30,794 nucleotides of DNA from a virus. The translations under genes and the position numbers were made by a program. Positions 1-7,109 of this stretch are shown piece by piece. The notes below the pieces were generated by a model that saw nothing but the letters and a program-made list of their open reading frames with translations, ran no database searches and was not told the DNA's origin. How positions within the stretch are numbered: the first letter of the stretch is position 1; each line of letters opens with the position of its first letter. The DNA is taken from IMG/VR virus record IMGVR_UViG_3300032222_000252, positions 1-30,794 of that record. One strand, given 5' to 3'.

Positions 1-110
1 CAAATATTTTGAGAAAAGTAATCGGAAATGAGTGGATTCGCCCTGATTCGATATTGAGTGCCTTGATAGCACCTGTCCGAAAGCTAACTTTTGAACAAAA
101 AGTAGCATAA
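1..110 (+). CDS. C-terminal end of a truncated gene, function unknown
   Basis: One frame is open from position 3 to a TAA at 108-110, giving about 35 residues that end in LTFEQKVA. The stretch is richer in G and C than the following intergenic DNA, and no stop occurs over 35 codons in AT-rich sequence, which favours real coding. The start lies outside the window and no family could be recognised. It runs in the same direction as the regulator-like gene that follows after about 50 bases. Confidence 0.45.
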   Translation, partial: NILRKVIGNEWIRPDSILSALIAPVRKLTFEQKVA

Positions 111-161
111 AAACAAATGTTTTTAATATTATAAATGAAAAACAATATCACGATTTAGCGT

Positions 162-466
162 ATGAATAATGATTCTATTCACATAGGTAACATTGTTCAA
201 TCACAAGTCAAAAAAAGCGGTATAAAAATTGCTGAATTGGCAAGAAGAATAAATAAAAGCAGGAGGTTTCTTTATATTCTGTTTGAAAAAAAAATGCCCC
301 TTTGCATTATGTACAAGAAATAGGAAATGTTTTACATTATGATTTCTCAAATGAAATTGCAGGTATTAATAAAACAAAGGAAATTGAGGTGTGTTGGAAA
401 GATAAGTACATAAGTCTTTTAGAAGAACATAACAAACTTTTAAAACAAATATATATAAAAGTATAA
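162..466 (+). pseudogene. Helix-turn-helix regulator split by a one-base frameshift
   Basis: The ATG at 162 opens a frame reading SGIKIAELARRINKSRRFLY, a typical Cro/CI-like helix-turn-helix, which stops early at 321-323 after 53 codons. Moving by one base at the run of nine A (286-294) restores an open frame. It continues NAPLHYVQEIGNVLHYDFSN, the kind of sequence expected right after the helix-turn-helix in this family, and ends in a short charged helix at TAA 464-466. One missing A in the tract explains the break. It could be a real mutation, slippage-based expression or a sequencing error. The full product would be about 101 residues, a likely DNA-binding regulator. A hairpin follows the stop immediately. 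Confidence 0.7.
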
Positions 467-491
467 AGGGAGGTAACAACTCCTCCCTTTA
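464..491 (+). terminator. Hairpin terminator after the regulator gene
   Basis: The arms AAAGGGAGG (465-473) and CCTCCCTTT (482-490) pair perfectly around an 8-base loop, with one more T-A pair outside. The stem overlaps the stop codon of the regulator frame. No T-run follows on the + strand, so it may work as a weak terminator or an mRNA-stabilising hairpin. Confidence 0.5.
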
Positions 492-629
492 AAAAAAACC
501 AAGAAACTTTATACAACAACACACTATGGATAATGATGTTATTGACACAAAAATACTCCTTTTAATATCATAAAGATAATTTAAACACCACAATAACCTT
601 AAATAATTTTTACAGAATGATTTTATTTT
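492..629. other. Short intergenic region with a leader-like sequence
   Basis: No convincing gene lies here. A 15-codon frame starts at 526 and stops after a Leu/Ile-rich stretch. The bases before its ATG (501-523) resemble the leader before the gene at 4077: both have AAGAAACTT, then ACAACAA, then ATG within a few bases. A duplicated 5' leader, or a decayed copy of one, is possible. Confidence 0.3.
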
Positions 630-929
630 ATGGAGAAAACCAAATTTTACAAATATTATTTTAGAGGTTTAGATAAACCGCTGATAATGGAAGCAGAAGA
701 CAAAAATACTGCTGACCAAATGTTAGTTCAGTTGTCTATAAAATCAAAGGTAAGAATGAAAACGGCTGACCTGTATGATATAAGGATTGAAACGCCGTTG
801 TTTGGTATAACCACAAAGACAAGAAATAATATTGAATGGGTTTGGGTAGGAAAAGATAAAACCTCTGACGGTTGGCTTGAATTAGAAGAATACGAAAGAA
901 TCGAAAAAATAAAACAACAACAAAAATGA
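630..929 (+). CDS. Small hypothetical protein, first gene of the early operon
   Basis: This 99-residue protein begins MEKTKFYKYYFRG and contains ADQMLVQLS, then a Trp-rich segment NIEWVWVGKDKT and a Lys/Gln-rich end. No membrane segment or signal peptide is seen and no family was recognised. Its TGA overlaps the ATG of the next methyltransferase gene as ATGA, so the two are probably translationally coupled and co-transcribed. The position suggests an accessory early protein. No function is assigned. Confidence 0.75.
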   Translation: MEKTKFYKYYFRGLDKPLIMEAEDKNTADQMLVQLSIKSKVRMKTADLYDIRIETPLFGITTKTRNNIEWVWVGKDKTSDGWLELEEYERIEKIKQQQK

Positions 930-2464
930 TAGTACAAAAAGATAGTTTAAAATTTTTACAAGAGCAAAAAGACTTTGCTTTTGATATTAATTACTCTGAC
1001 CCGCCTTACGCTCTTGGTAGTGAAATTTACATTCGTCCTGATGGGAAGTTTGATTACAAAAAAGCAACTGACTTTATGAACAAGTGGGAAATGCCAACAG
1101 GCGAGTATTGGGAAAAATGGTTTGAGGAAAGTTTTAGAACATTGAAGCACGGTGGATATTGTGTTATGTTTGGTATGGACAGACAATTACCAATGTTTCA
1201 ATATTATGCAATTAAATCAGGATTTCAAGTTAGGCAGTCGATGTACTGGTATTTTATTCAAAATTTTCCGAAAAGTGCAGATTTATCTCTAAACATAGAC
1301 AAGAACGCAAAGGCTGAAAGAACAGAAGTCATAGGTAAAGGAAAGGCAGGAAAAGGAATGAATAAAGTAAAAGGCTTTGGTAACAATACTGCTAAAAGCG
1401 ATGACTTTAATGAAGAATGGGATTTAACTGCTCCTAAAACAGACCTCGCTAAAAAATACGAGGGCTATAAATATTCTATTGCGCCTTTGAAGCAAACCGT
1501 AGAAAATATTATGATTTTTCAAAAACCTTACAAGATGGGTTCTTGTATGCGAGATACTTTGGCTTATGAGAACGGAGATGAAACCTGTGCTTGTTTTGCT
1601 TGGAATATTGACGGAGGCAGAGTTCCTATGAGTGAAAACGATAAGGATATGTTAGATGCCAAGTCAAGTAAAAACCCAACTGATAACTATAACGGTAAAG
1701 ACCATCAGAAATACGGAGATTTTGCTTTAAATATTGCTACACCGCCAAACGAACAAGGAAGATACCCAAGTCAAACGTTTTGTGATAGCGGTACTGCCGA
1801 AAGACTTGATGAGCAAAGTGGTGTAAGCAAGTCAAATGGTCATTTTAATTCTAAAGTAAATATGGTTGGTAAAACTCTTTACGAGGGAGGTTTTAAAGAT
1901 TTTGAGCAAGAAGATAGAGTTTTTAGTGACGTTGGTGGTTGCTCTAAAATACTTCATAAATGCGACTATGAAAACGGCGAAATGGATTTATATGTTTATG
2001 CGCCAAAGGTTTCTAAAAACGAAAGAAACGCAGGTTGTGATGAATTAGATGAAAAAGAAATGGGTAAAAACCAAAGTTCTTTAGACGGGGGAAAAATGCT
2101 TACGGGTAGTGGTAACGAAAGAAACAATATTCAAAGAAACAACCATCCAACCTTAAAGCCAATTTCTCTTTCGTTCAGAGTCTTGAAATTATTCAAAACA
2201 CCTAATCCGCAGAAAATAGTTTATCCGTTCGCAGGAGTTCAGTCAGAAGTAATCGGTGGCTACAAAGCAGGGTTTACAGATTTTTCAGGGTGTGAGTTAA
2301 ATGCCGAGTTTGTTGGTATTGGAAAAGTTAGATTCGACCATTGGAAAGATAAACCTTTTGACGAGAAAGGAAAGGTAGTTGAGCCAAAAAAGGAAACTAA
2401 AGCCAAAGCCAAAAAAGAAGAAAAACCAAAAAAGAAACTAAACGTACAACTTAAACTTTTGTAA
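926..2464 (+). CDS. DNA methyltransferase, beta-class N4-cytosine/N6-adenine type
   Basis: This 512-residue protein has the catalytic DPPY motif at residues 25-28 near the N-terminus. A C-terminal HPTLKP block lies near 407-412, followed by YPFAGVQSEVIGG near 433-445, which takes the place of the SAM-binding DPFxGSGT loop. That order (motif IV first, SAM motif last) is the beta-class arrangement. A long middle region of about 250 residues, rich in polar residues, separates the two halves and may carry target recognition. The SAM loop is degenerate (FAGVQSE rather than FxGxG), so activity or cofactor binding may be altered. The tail is Lys-rich (about 480-512). It probably modifies viral DNA against host restriction or marks DNA for regulation. 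Confidence 0.85.
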   Translation: MIVQKDSLKFLQEQKDFAFDINYSDPPYALGSEIYIRPDGKFDYKKATDFMNKWEMPTGEYWEKWFEESFRTLKHGGYCVMFGMDRQLPMFQYYAIKSGFQVRQSMYWYFIQNFPKSADLSLNIDKNAKAERTEVIGKGKAGKGMNKVKGFGNNTAKSDDFNEEWDLTAPKTDLAKKYEGYKYSIAPLKQTVENIMIFQKPYKMGSCMRDTLAYENGDETCACFAWNIDGGRVPMSENDKDMLDAKSSKNPTDNYNGKDHQKYGDFALNIATPPNEQGRYPSQTFCDSGTAERLDEQSGVSKSNGHFNSKVNMVGKTLYEGGFKDFEQEDRVFSDVGGCSKILHKCDYENGEMDLYVYAPKVSKNERNAGCDELDEKEMGKNQSSLDGGKMLTGSGNERNNIQRNNHPTLKPISLSFRVLKLFKTPNPQKIVYPFAGVQSEVIGGYKAGFTDFSGCELNAEFVGIGKVRFDHWKDKPFDEKGKVVEPKKETKAKAKKEEKPKKKLNVQLKLL

Positions 2465-2465
2465 T

Positions 2466-3023
2466 ATGAATAACGCATTGAGTATAGTAGGAAGCAGTAG
2501 AAATAACGGAGAAAGAGAAAAAGACGACTTTTATCCGACACCTGCCTATGCAGTAGAAGAACTTTTAAAAAGAGAGTTATTTATAGGTAATATTTGGGAG
2601 TGTGCCTGTGGCGAGGGAGATATAAGCGAGGTATTTATTAAAAAAGGATTTCAAGTTCATAGCACCGACCTTATTGATAGGGATTATGGAAACCAAGAAG
2701 ATTTTTTTGTTAGTGATTATGTTGCAGACAACATTGTTACAAATCCCCCTTATAAATTAGCCCTTGAGTTTCTTTTGAAATCAAAAAAACAATCAAGACG
2801 TAAAATTGCTATGTTTTTAAAAACCGTTTGGTTAGAGAGCGATAGCAGATATGAAATGTTTCAGGATAAAGAATTTCCTTTGAAAACAGTTTATCAATTT
2901 AGCAAAAGAGTTACTTTGTATAAGAATGGAGTAAAAATGAAAAATAGCGGTATGATTGCTTACGCTTGGTTTGTTTGGGATAAAGACTATGTTGGTAAGC
3001 CAACTATTGAATGGATTAATTAA
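2466..3023 (+). CDS. Phage-type DNA adenine methyltransferase
   Basis: This 185-residue protein starts one base after the previous stop. It carries DDFYPTP (20-26), a motif I-like WECACGEGD (44-52) for SAM binding, a second-strand acidic residue in HSTDLID, and the catalytic NPPY at 93-96. This small single-domain form, with DFYPTP ahead of the SAM loop, is common in phage genomes as an N6-adenine methyltransferase. No separate target-recognition domain is evident. Together with the upstream enzyme it forms a two-methyltransferase cassette without a visible restriction nuclease, which fits self-protection of viral DNA better than a restriction-modification system. Confidence 0.82.
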   Translation: MNNALSIVGSSRNNGEREKDDFYPTPAYAVEELLKRELFIGNIWECACGEGDISEVFIKKGFQVHSTDLIDRDYGNQEDFFVSDYVADNIVTNPPYKLALEFLLKSKKQSRRKIAMFLKTVWLESDSRYEMFQDKEFPLKTVYQFSKRVTLYKNGVKMKNSGMIAYAWFVWDKDYVGKPTIEWIN

Positions 3024-3030
3024 ATAAAAT

Positions 3031-3204
3031 ATGGAAATAAAATACGACACACCAATAGAAGTAAACCAAAAGCAATACAATGTTTGTATGAGCAGACATC
3101 ACGGTATATGTGCGGGTAGAAAAGACGGCGACAAATATTACATCAAAGTACTATTTATGAAATATGTCAAAGATGTAGAAAAAGATTTGAAAAACAACGA
3201 ATAA
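3031..3204 (+). CDS. Small hypothetical protein (57 aa)
   Basis: An ATG at 3031 opens a 57-codon frame reading MEIKYDTPIEVNQKQYNV, then HHGICAGRKDGDKYYIK, and ending KNNE at TAA 3202-3204. It fills the gap between the adenine methyltransferase and the nuclease, with 7 bases before it and 1 base after, as expected of a real operon member. It has two Cys and two adjacent His but no clear zinc motif. Not recognised. Confidence 0.65.
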   Translation: MEIKYDTPIEVNQKQYNVCMSRHHGICAGRKDGDKYYIKVLFMKYVKDVEKDLKNNE

Positions 3205-3205
3205 T

Positions 3206-3994
3206 ATGATAAACATATCACAATCTTTCCTAAAGGAGTTCAATAAGTATAAGTTAGGAGAAACTTGCGGTCTTCAGGTAAAGGCAAAATACATTGACAA
3301 TAACTACCCAAGAACCTCATCAGAGGCAATGGATTTAGGCAATTTTTTTGAATTTATGGCAACAGGAAGTCTTCCTCGTGATGGTCAAATACCTGTGGCA
3401 AAAGTTGTTTACAAAGATACGCCAAAACAAAGATTAGACGACAAGTTTCAACGTGCTATGGATAGTGCCTTGTTTTTCAAAAGAATAATTAAACATTACG
3501 ATATTGAAATTAAAGAAACAGGAAAGGTAGTTACCCAAGATGGTATGACGGGTATATTAGATATTTATGCTGAATGGAATGGCAGACATTGTATAATAGA
3601 TACCAAATATAGCGGACTTTTATATGATAGATGGAATGAAATGGGCTGGGAGTTGGACTCGCTTCCTGAAAAACATAATCTAATGTTACAACCTGTTCAA
3701 TATAAGATTTTGATGTCTTTAGAACTTGGTATTCCTTTGGAAGATATTGACTTCTACTTCTTTGTTTTTTCTTCTACAAATCCAAACGATGCAAAGATTA
3801 TAAAGGTTGTTAATGACGAAGCCACTATTGAGCAACACCATTTGGCTATTAGCTATGTTAAAAGAGAGTTGTCAAAGCCCGTAGATTTAATATTTAAAGC
3901 CAAACCCGAACTATTAAGATGTTTAGATTGCGGAATAAAAGAAAATTGCTCTTTTAGAATTGAAATACCACCAATACAGGAAGTATATTATTAA
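3206..3994 (+). CDS. PD-(D/E)XK exonuclease with Cas4/AddB-like Fe-S cysteines
   Basis: This 262-residue protein carries the nuclease core GILDIYAE (D119) followed by IIDTKYSG (D132, K134), the D...DxK pattern of the RecB/Cas4/lambda-exonuclease group. One cysteine near the N-terminus (C21) and a C-terminal C-x2-C-x5-C (C239, C242, C248) match the four-cysteine iron-sulfur arrangement of Cas4 and AddB nucleases. No helicase or Cas1/Cas2 gene lies nearby and no CRISPR array is present, so adaptation is not suggested. With recT downstream in the same operon, the likely role is resecting DNA ends to make single strands for annealing recombination. A gap of about 80 bases with a promoter-like sequence follows. 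Confidence 0.8.
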   Translation: MINISQSFLKEFNKYKLGETCGLQVKAKYIDNNYPRTSSEAMDLGNFFEFMATGSLPRDGQIPVAKVVYKDTPKQRLDDKFQRAMDSALFFKRIIKHYDIEIKETGKVVTQDGMTGILDIYAEWNGRHCIIDTKYSGLLYDRWNEMGWELDSLPEKHNLMLQPVQYKILMSLELGIPLEDIDFYFFVFSSTNPNDAKIIKVVNDEATIEQHHLAISYVKRELSKPVDLIFKAKPELLRCLDCGIKENCSFRIEIPPIQEVYY

Positions 3995-4019
3995 TTTTAA
4001 AAAAAAAACTTTGATTTTA

Positions 4020-4050
4020 TTTTTTTAGTACCAAAATACTTTTATATTTG
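4020..4050 (+). promoter_or_regulatory. Bacteroidota-type promoter candidate
   Basis: TATATTTG at 4043-4050 matches the -7 box TAnnTTTG of Bacteroidota. Nineteen bases upstream is TTTT (4020-4023), a weak version of the -33 TTTG. It sits 27 bases before the ATG at 4077 in a rare non-coding gap of the operon. The short leader AAGAAACTTAACAACA follows. Confidence 0.45.
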
Positions 4051-4076
4051 TATCAAGAAACTTAACAACAAACATT

Positions 4077-5018
4077 ATGAAACAAAAAACTCCACAGTCC
4101 ATATTGGAAATGCTTCAAGAAATTAAAAGTTTATCTGACCAAGACAAATTTCACTCTTCAAAATTTTTAATTAAATACCCATCTTTTTATCAATATAGGG
4201 GGATTTTAATTAGAAAAGGATTATTTGAGAAAAAATTAGGTAGAGAAAAATGGGTTGGTATTGAGCCTAATCTTGTTATGGCTAAAGCAATCATTAAACT
4301 TCAATTAGAACATTCAAGACAATTAAAAGAAAAACGTTCTATGAAAAAAGATGAGTTATTTGATGATTATCCATTTAATAACAATTCAATCGATGCTACA
4401 TTCCCAATTAAAATTGATGATAATAAAGATATTCTAATTTCAGATAAAACTGAAGATACTGCTTTTTTAGTAACTTCAGAAGAAATGAAAGTATTAACTG
4501 ATTCAAATTCATCTTTGAAACAACAACTTGAGGACTTAAATAAAAAGTACTCATCTGAAGAATTAAAATGGTCAAAATTTGATAAAAAAGAAAAGGACTA
4601 TGAAAATAGATTAAATGTTAAAGAGCAAGAAATTAAAATTTTGAATCAAAAAATAAAAGAACTTAATTCTGTTGTTTTTGAGAAAAACGATAGTGTTAAG
4701 CACTATGTAAAGGCTAACGCTATTCTTGAAAATAAAATTATTGAAAACGATGAGCTTATAAGTAATTATAGAACAAAAGCCGAAGTCAAAACTAAACATT
4801 TAAAGGAAAAGGAAAAATTAATTGTTGACATTAATGAATTGGTTAATAGTAAGAATGAAAAGATTTTAGAACTTAATCAACTTATTGCAAATCAGTTAGA
4901 AGAGAACAAAGCACTTAAAGAAACTGAAAGTGTTATTAACACAATTACATCAACTGGTTCTGTAAAAAAAATAGTTAAGATTTTTGGTATTCCAATTTTC
5001 TCTTCAGAAACAAAGTAA
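4077..5018 (+). CDS. Winged-helix-like protein with long coiled coil
   Basis: The first 90 or so residues of this 313-residue protein look like a small winged-helix or phage replication/regulator fold, with YPSFYQYRGILIRKGLF resembling a recognition segment. An acidic linker (about 105-140) leads into a strongly predicted coiled coil from about residue 145 to 285, full of KEQEIKILNQKIKEL-type heptads. The C-terminus ends in KIVKIFGIPIFSS. It has no membrane segment. A DNA-binding head with a coiled-coil tail recalls KfrA-like plasmid proteins, but homology was not established. It follows its own promoter candidate, so it may be expressed apart from the methyltransferase genes. Confidence 0.75.
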   Translation: MKQKTPQSILEMLQEIKSLSDQDKFHSSKFLIKYPSFYQYRGILIRKGLFEKKLGREKWVGIEPNLVMAKAIIKLQLEHSRQLKEKRSMKKDELFDDYPFNNNSIDATFPIKIDDNKDILISDKTEDTAFLVTSEEMKVLTDSNSSLKQQLEDLNKKYSSEELKWSKFDKKEKDYENRLNVKEQEIKILNQKIKELNSVVFEKNDSVKHYVKANAILENKIIENDELISNYRTKAEVKTKHLKEKEKLIVDINELVNSKNEKILELNQLIANQLEENKALKETESVINTITSTGSVKKIVKIFGIPIFSSETK

Positions 5019-5021
5019 ATA

Positions 5022-5147
5022 ATGTGTAGTCACGAAAAATTTAAGGTTGCTGAAAGGCTTTTTAATAAGTTTGGAAAACCCATAGCAACTCTTATATGTT
5101 GTCTTAAATGTGGGGCGAGTAATAAAATAATTGAAACTAAAAAATAA
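5022..5147 (+). CDS. Tiny zinc-ribbon-like protein (41 aa)
   Basis: The ATG at 5022 lies 3 bases after the previous stop and opens a 41-codon frame: MCSHEKFKVAERLFNKFG, then LICCLKCGASNK and a TAA at 5145-5147. Cys-x-His near the start and Cys-x2-Cys near the end form a possible zinc site. The gene at 6392 encodes the same layout (CNH then CIICG). This kind of very small zinc protein is common in phage early regions. Its role is unknown. Confidence 0.6.
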   Translation: MCSHEKFKVAERLFNKFGKPIATLICCLKCGASNKIIETKK

Positions 5148-5151
5148 TTAT

Positions 5152-5460
5152 ATGAGAAGTGAAGAAATAGATGAAGCAATTCAAGATTTAAAAAATTTAA
5201 GTTTTTCAAAAAATAATTTTACTCGACTAAAAAAAATTCTTTTAGAAATAGAAAGTGATAACGGGGCGATTCTTTTTTTAATATCGAGAAAACTTTTCGA
5301 TATAATAAAAAGAAAGGCATACTACAATAAATTGGAAAATGAAATACGCTCTCTTGAAAAAGAAAAAGAGGCGTATCAAAAAGAAGAAAATTACTTCTTA
5401 AGAGAAGAAAATAAAAACCTGTATTTACAAATACAAAATTTAAGACAAGAAAAAAAATAA
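5152..5460 (+). CDS. Small coiled-coil hypothetical protein
   Basis: The ATG at 5152 is preferred over a TTG at 5131, because the longer form would overlap the preceding tiny gene. The 102-residue product begins MRSEEIDEAIQDLKNLSF and is almost wholly helical, with Lys/Glu-rich heptads in the last 40 residues (LEKEKEAYQKEENYF). It has no cysteine or membrane segment. The family is not recognised. The leader GAAACTAAAAAATAAT before its start recurs before the next gene at 5483. Confidence 0.65.
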   Translation: MRSEEIDEAIQDLKNLSFSKNNFTRLKKILLEIESDNGAILFLISRKLFDIIKRKAYYNKLENEIRSLEKEKEAYQKEENYFLREENKNLYLQIQNLRQEKK

Positions 5461-5482
5461 AGGAAACTAAAAAATAATAATT

Positions 5483-5740
5483 ATGAAATACATTTTAATA
5501 TTAATTGCGCTTCCTTTCGCTCTTATGGTTTGGATAATATTTTCTGTTTACACTTCTTGCAAAGGTATTGTTTTGTTATCTTACAATTTTATCGTTTACG
5601 GGGGAGAACAAATAACATATAACAAAGAAACCAATAGAAACACAATATTTGAAGTTTACGAAAAAATTGAGCAAATTGAACTTAACGGTTTGCGTGTTTA
5701 TTTTAGTTGTGGTAAAACACAAAACCAAGTTTCGGATTAA
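5483..5740 (+). CDS. Small membrane protein
   Basis: This 85-residue protein opens with one strong hydrophobic segment (about residues 2-26, ILILIALPFALMVWIIF) and a second moderately hydrophobic stretch up to about residue 40. A polar segment of about 45 residues ends in FSCGKTQNQVSD. It may be anchored in the inner membrane. No family was recognised. It is the only clear membrane protein in the left block. About 86 bases without a convincing gene follow. Confidence 0.6.
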   Translation: MKYILILIALPFALMVWIIFSVYTSCKGIVLLSYNFIVYGGEQITYNKETNRNTIFEVYEKIEQIELNGLRVYFSCGKTQNQVSD

Positions 5741-5826
5741 GACCAAAAAATACAAGTACAAACTAAACGTTGAATTAAACCCAAAGCCACAATTGAATAA
5801 ACACGCTGTTAGCAAATCGTTTTATT

Positions 5827-6402
5827 ATGAATGATATTTTTTTTAAATTAGTTTCAAAATCAAAAAGTTTTTTTAATTATCAGAAAAACTTACTTTTTGA
5901 TGAAAATGATGTTATTTCTGAATATGTAATTAATGAAGGAAGTTTAGAAATAATAGACGAAAAATTATTGAAAAAATGTTTTTGGATTTGTCACGAACAA
6001 TTTCAAACTAATGATGTAAGAATTGAAAATTTAACAGATTTTTCACTTGAAAACATTAAAGAATATAATGCAGATAGTCATAAACAATGTAAAATTTGTC
6101 AAAATGTTTTATATGAAAATGAATTTACAATTTATTTCTCTACAAAATTAAAAAGAAAAATAGAATACCCTTATTGTAAAAATTGTGTAAGATGTAAAAA
6201 TAAAAAAAGATATGAAAATCCTAAATATGCTTTAAAAATAAAGACTAAATCATCTGAATACAGAAAAAAAGAAAATTATCAATCTAATTACCGTACATAC
6301 AAAAAGAATTGGTATAATGAAGTTAAAAACAATAGTGATTTTAAAGAGAAAAGAAATAATTATCAAAGAATGTACAGATTACAAAATAAAAATGTTTGCT
6401 AA
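5827..6402 (+). CDS. Zinc-finger protein resembling endonuclease VII-type fingers
   Basis: In this 191-residue protein, Cys-x2-Cys in KQCKICQNVL is followed about 30 residues later by PYCKNCVRCKNKKRYENP, giving paired cysteine motifs like the zinc-binding part of phage recombination endonuclease VII/HNH proteins. The rest is Lys/Tyr/Asn-rich and ends in a basic helix (NNYQRMYRLQNKN). The catalytic HNH or DHxH motif was not found, so it may be a DNA-binding protein rather than a nuclease. It overlaps the next small zinc gene by 11 bases. Confidence 0.65.
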   Translation: MNDIFFKLVSKSKSFFNYQKNLLFDENDVISEYVINEGSLEIIDEKLLKKCFWICHEQFQTNDVRIENLTDFSLENIKEYNADSHKQCKICQNVLYENEFTIYFSTKLKRKIEYPYCKNCVRCKNKKRYENPKYALKIKTKSSEYRKKENYQSNYRTYKKNWYNEVKNNSDFKEKRNNYQRMYRLQNKNVC

Positions 6403-6535
6403 CTCAAAAATTGACCCAAGAAGCCAATGCAATCACGTTTGGGAACAGGAAGTCGCTTATGGTACAACAAGCCTGCCAAGAAAAAAATGTATTATATGTG
6501 GGGTACAAGTAAATAATAATCATTTTACACAATAA
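6392..6535 (+). CDS. Tiny zinc-ribbon-like protein (47 aa)
   Basis: The ATG at 6392 inside the end of the upstream gene gives a 47-residue protein with SQCNHVWEQEV and RKKCIICGVQVNN, that is Cys-x-His...Cys-x2-Cys. A longer frame opens at 6317 but would run 86 bases through the upstream gene. The layout matches the protein at 5022, so the two are possible paralogues. The role is unknown. Confidence 0.6.
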   Translation: MFANSKIDPRSQCNHVWEQEVAYGTTSLPRKKCIICGVQVNNNHFTQ

Positions 6536-6537
6536 TT

Positions 6538-6831
6538 ATGAATTTTACAACCCCTTACAGAATGTCGAGAAATTATACTGAACTTTTTGAGTTAATTTGT
6601 ATCGGTCACGAAATACCTTGTATCGTTGATTATTCCTTTAGAGATGATGATGTAAGGAAATATAGAGATATTTGTAGAGTAAGAAGATTTAGAGAGTTTG
6701 AAATATCTTTTGGCGCAAGAGGAATTGAATACGGAAGCATTTCCTATTGGCACAAAGAAAATGGGGAGCGTGAGATTGATTATTTTGTTGAATTGTGCAA
6801 AAGTTTGAATGTTGAATATATAGAAATTTAA
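6538..6831 (+). CDS. Hypothetical protein (97 aa)
   Basis: A compact, mixed charged protein reading YTELFELICIGHEIPCIVDY, then ISFGARGIEYGSISYWHK and ending LNVEYIEI. It looks globular and has no membrane segment or coiled coil. An in-frame ATG at 6562 is an alternative start, but the ATG at 6538 sits 2 bases after the previous stop and fits operon spacing. The family is not recognised. It lies between small zinc proteins and recT. Confidence 0.65.
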   Translation: MNFTTPYRMSRNYTELFELICIGHEIPCIVDYSFRDDDVRKYRDICRVRRFREFEISFGARGIEYGSISYWHKENGEREIDYFVELCKSLNVEYIEI

Positions 6832-6838
6832 AAAAAAT

Positions 6839-7108
6839 ATGACTGAATTTGAGTACACAAACGACCTCTACGATAAAGAAGTTGATTTAATTATCAAATT
6901 CATAAATAAAGAACTTGCGTTTGTAAGAAAGAATAAGAAGAATATTACAAGGTATCTGTATTTAGAAAATATAAAAGGTAGAATCCTTTTTCTTGATTTT
7001 CAGAGAATAATAGAAGAAATTCAAAGAATGGGAGTTGAGATACAATTTTTAGAAGAAAAGAGATTAGAATATTTTAAAATCCAAGAAAAACAACAACAAA
7101 ACTTATAA
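6839..7108 (+). CDS. Small helical hypothetical protein before recT
   Basis: This 89-residue, highly charged and helical protein begins MTEFEYTNDLYDKEVDLI and ends with Gln-rich EKQQQNL. It has no cysteine and no membrane segment. Its TAA is one base before the recT ATG, so the two are probably translated together. Not recognised. A role as a partner of the recombination protein is possible but only from position. Confidence 0.65.
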   Translation: MTEFEYTNDLYDKEVDLIIKFINKELAFVRKNKKNITRYLYLENIKGRILFLDFQRIIEEIQRMGVEIQFLEEKRLEYFKIQEKQQQNL

Positions 7109-7109
7109 A

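Noticed and set aside
162-323. The first frame alone as a complete 53-residue protein
   Set aside because: It ends in the middle of a typical helix-turn-helix protein, and the next frame continues with the expected sequence, so a frameshift is more likely than a short intact gene.
5649-5834. 61-residue + strand frame overlapping the small membrane gene
   Set aside because: It overlaps a better-supported gene in another frame for half its length, and its sequence is a Lys/Val-rich shadow with no family features.
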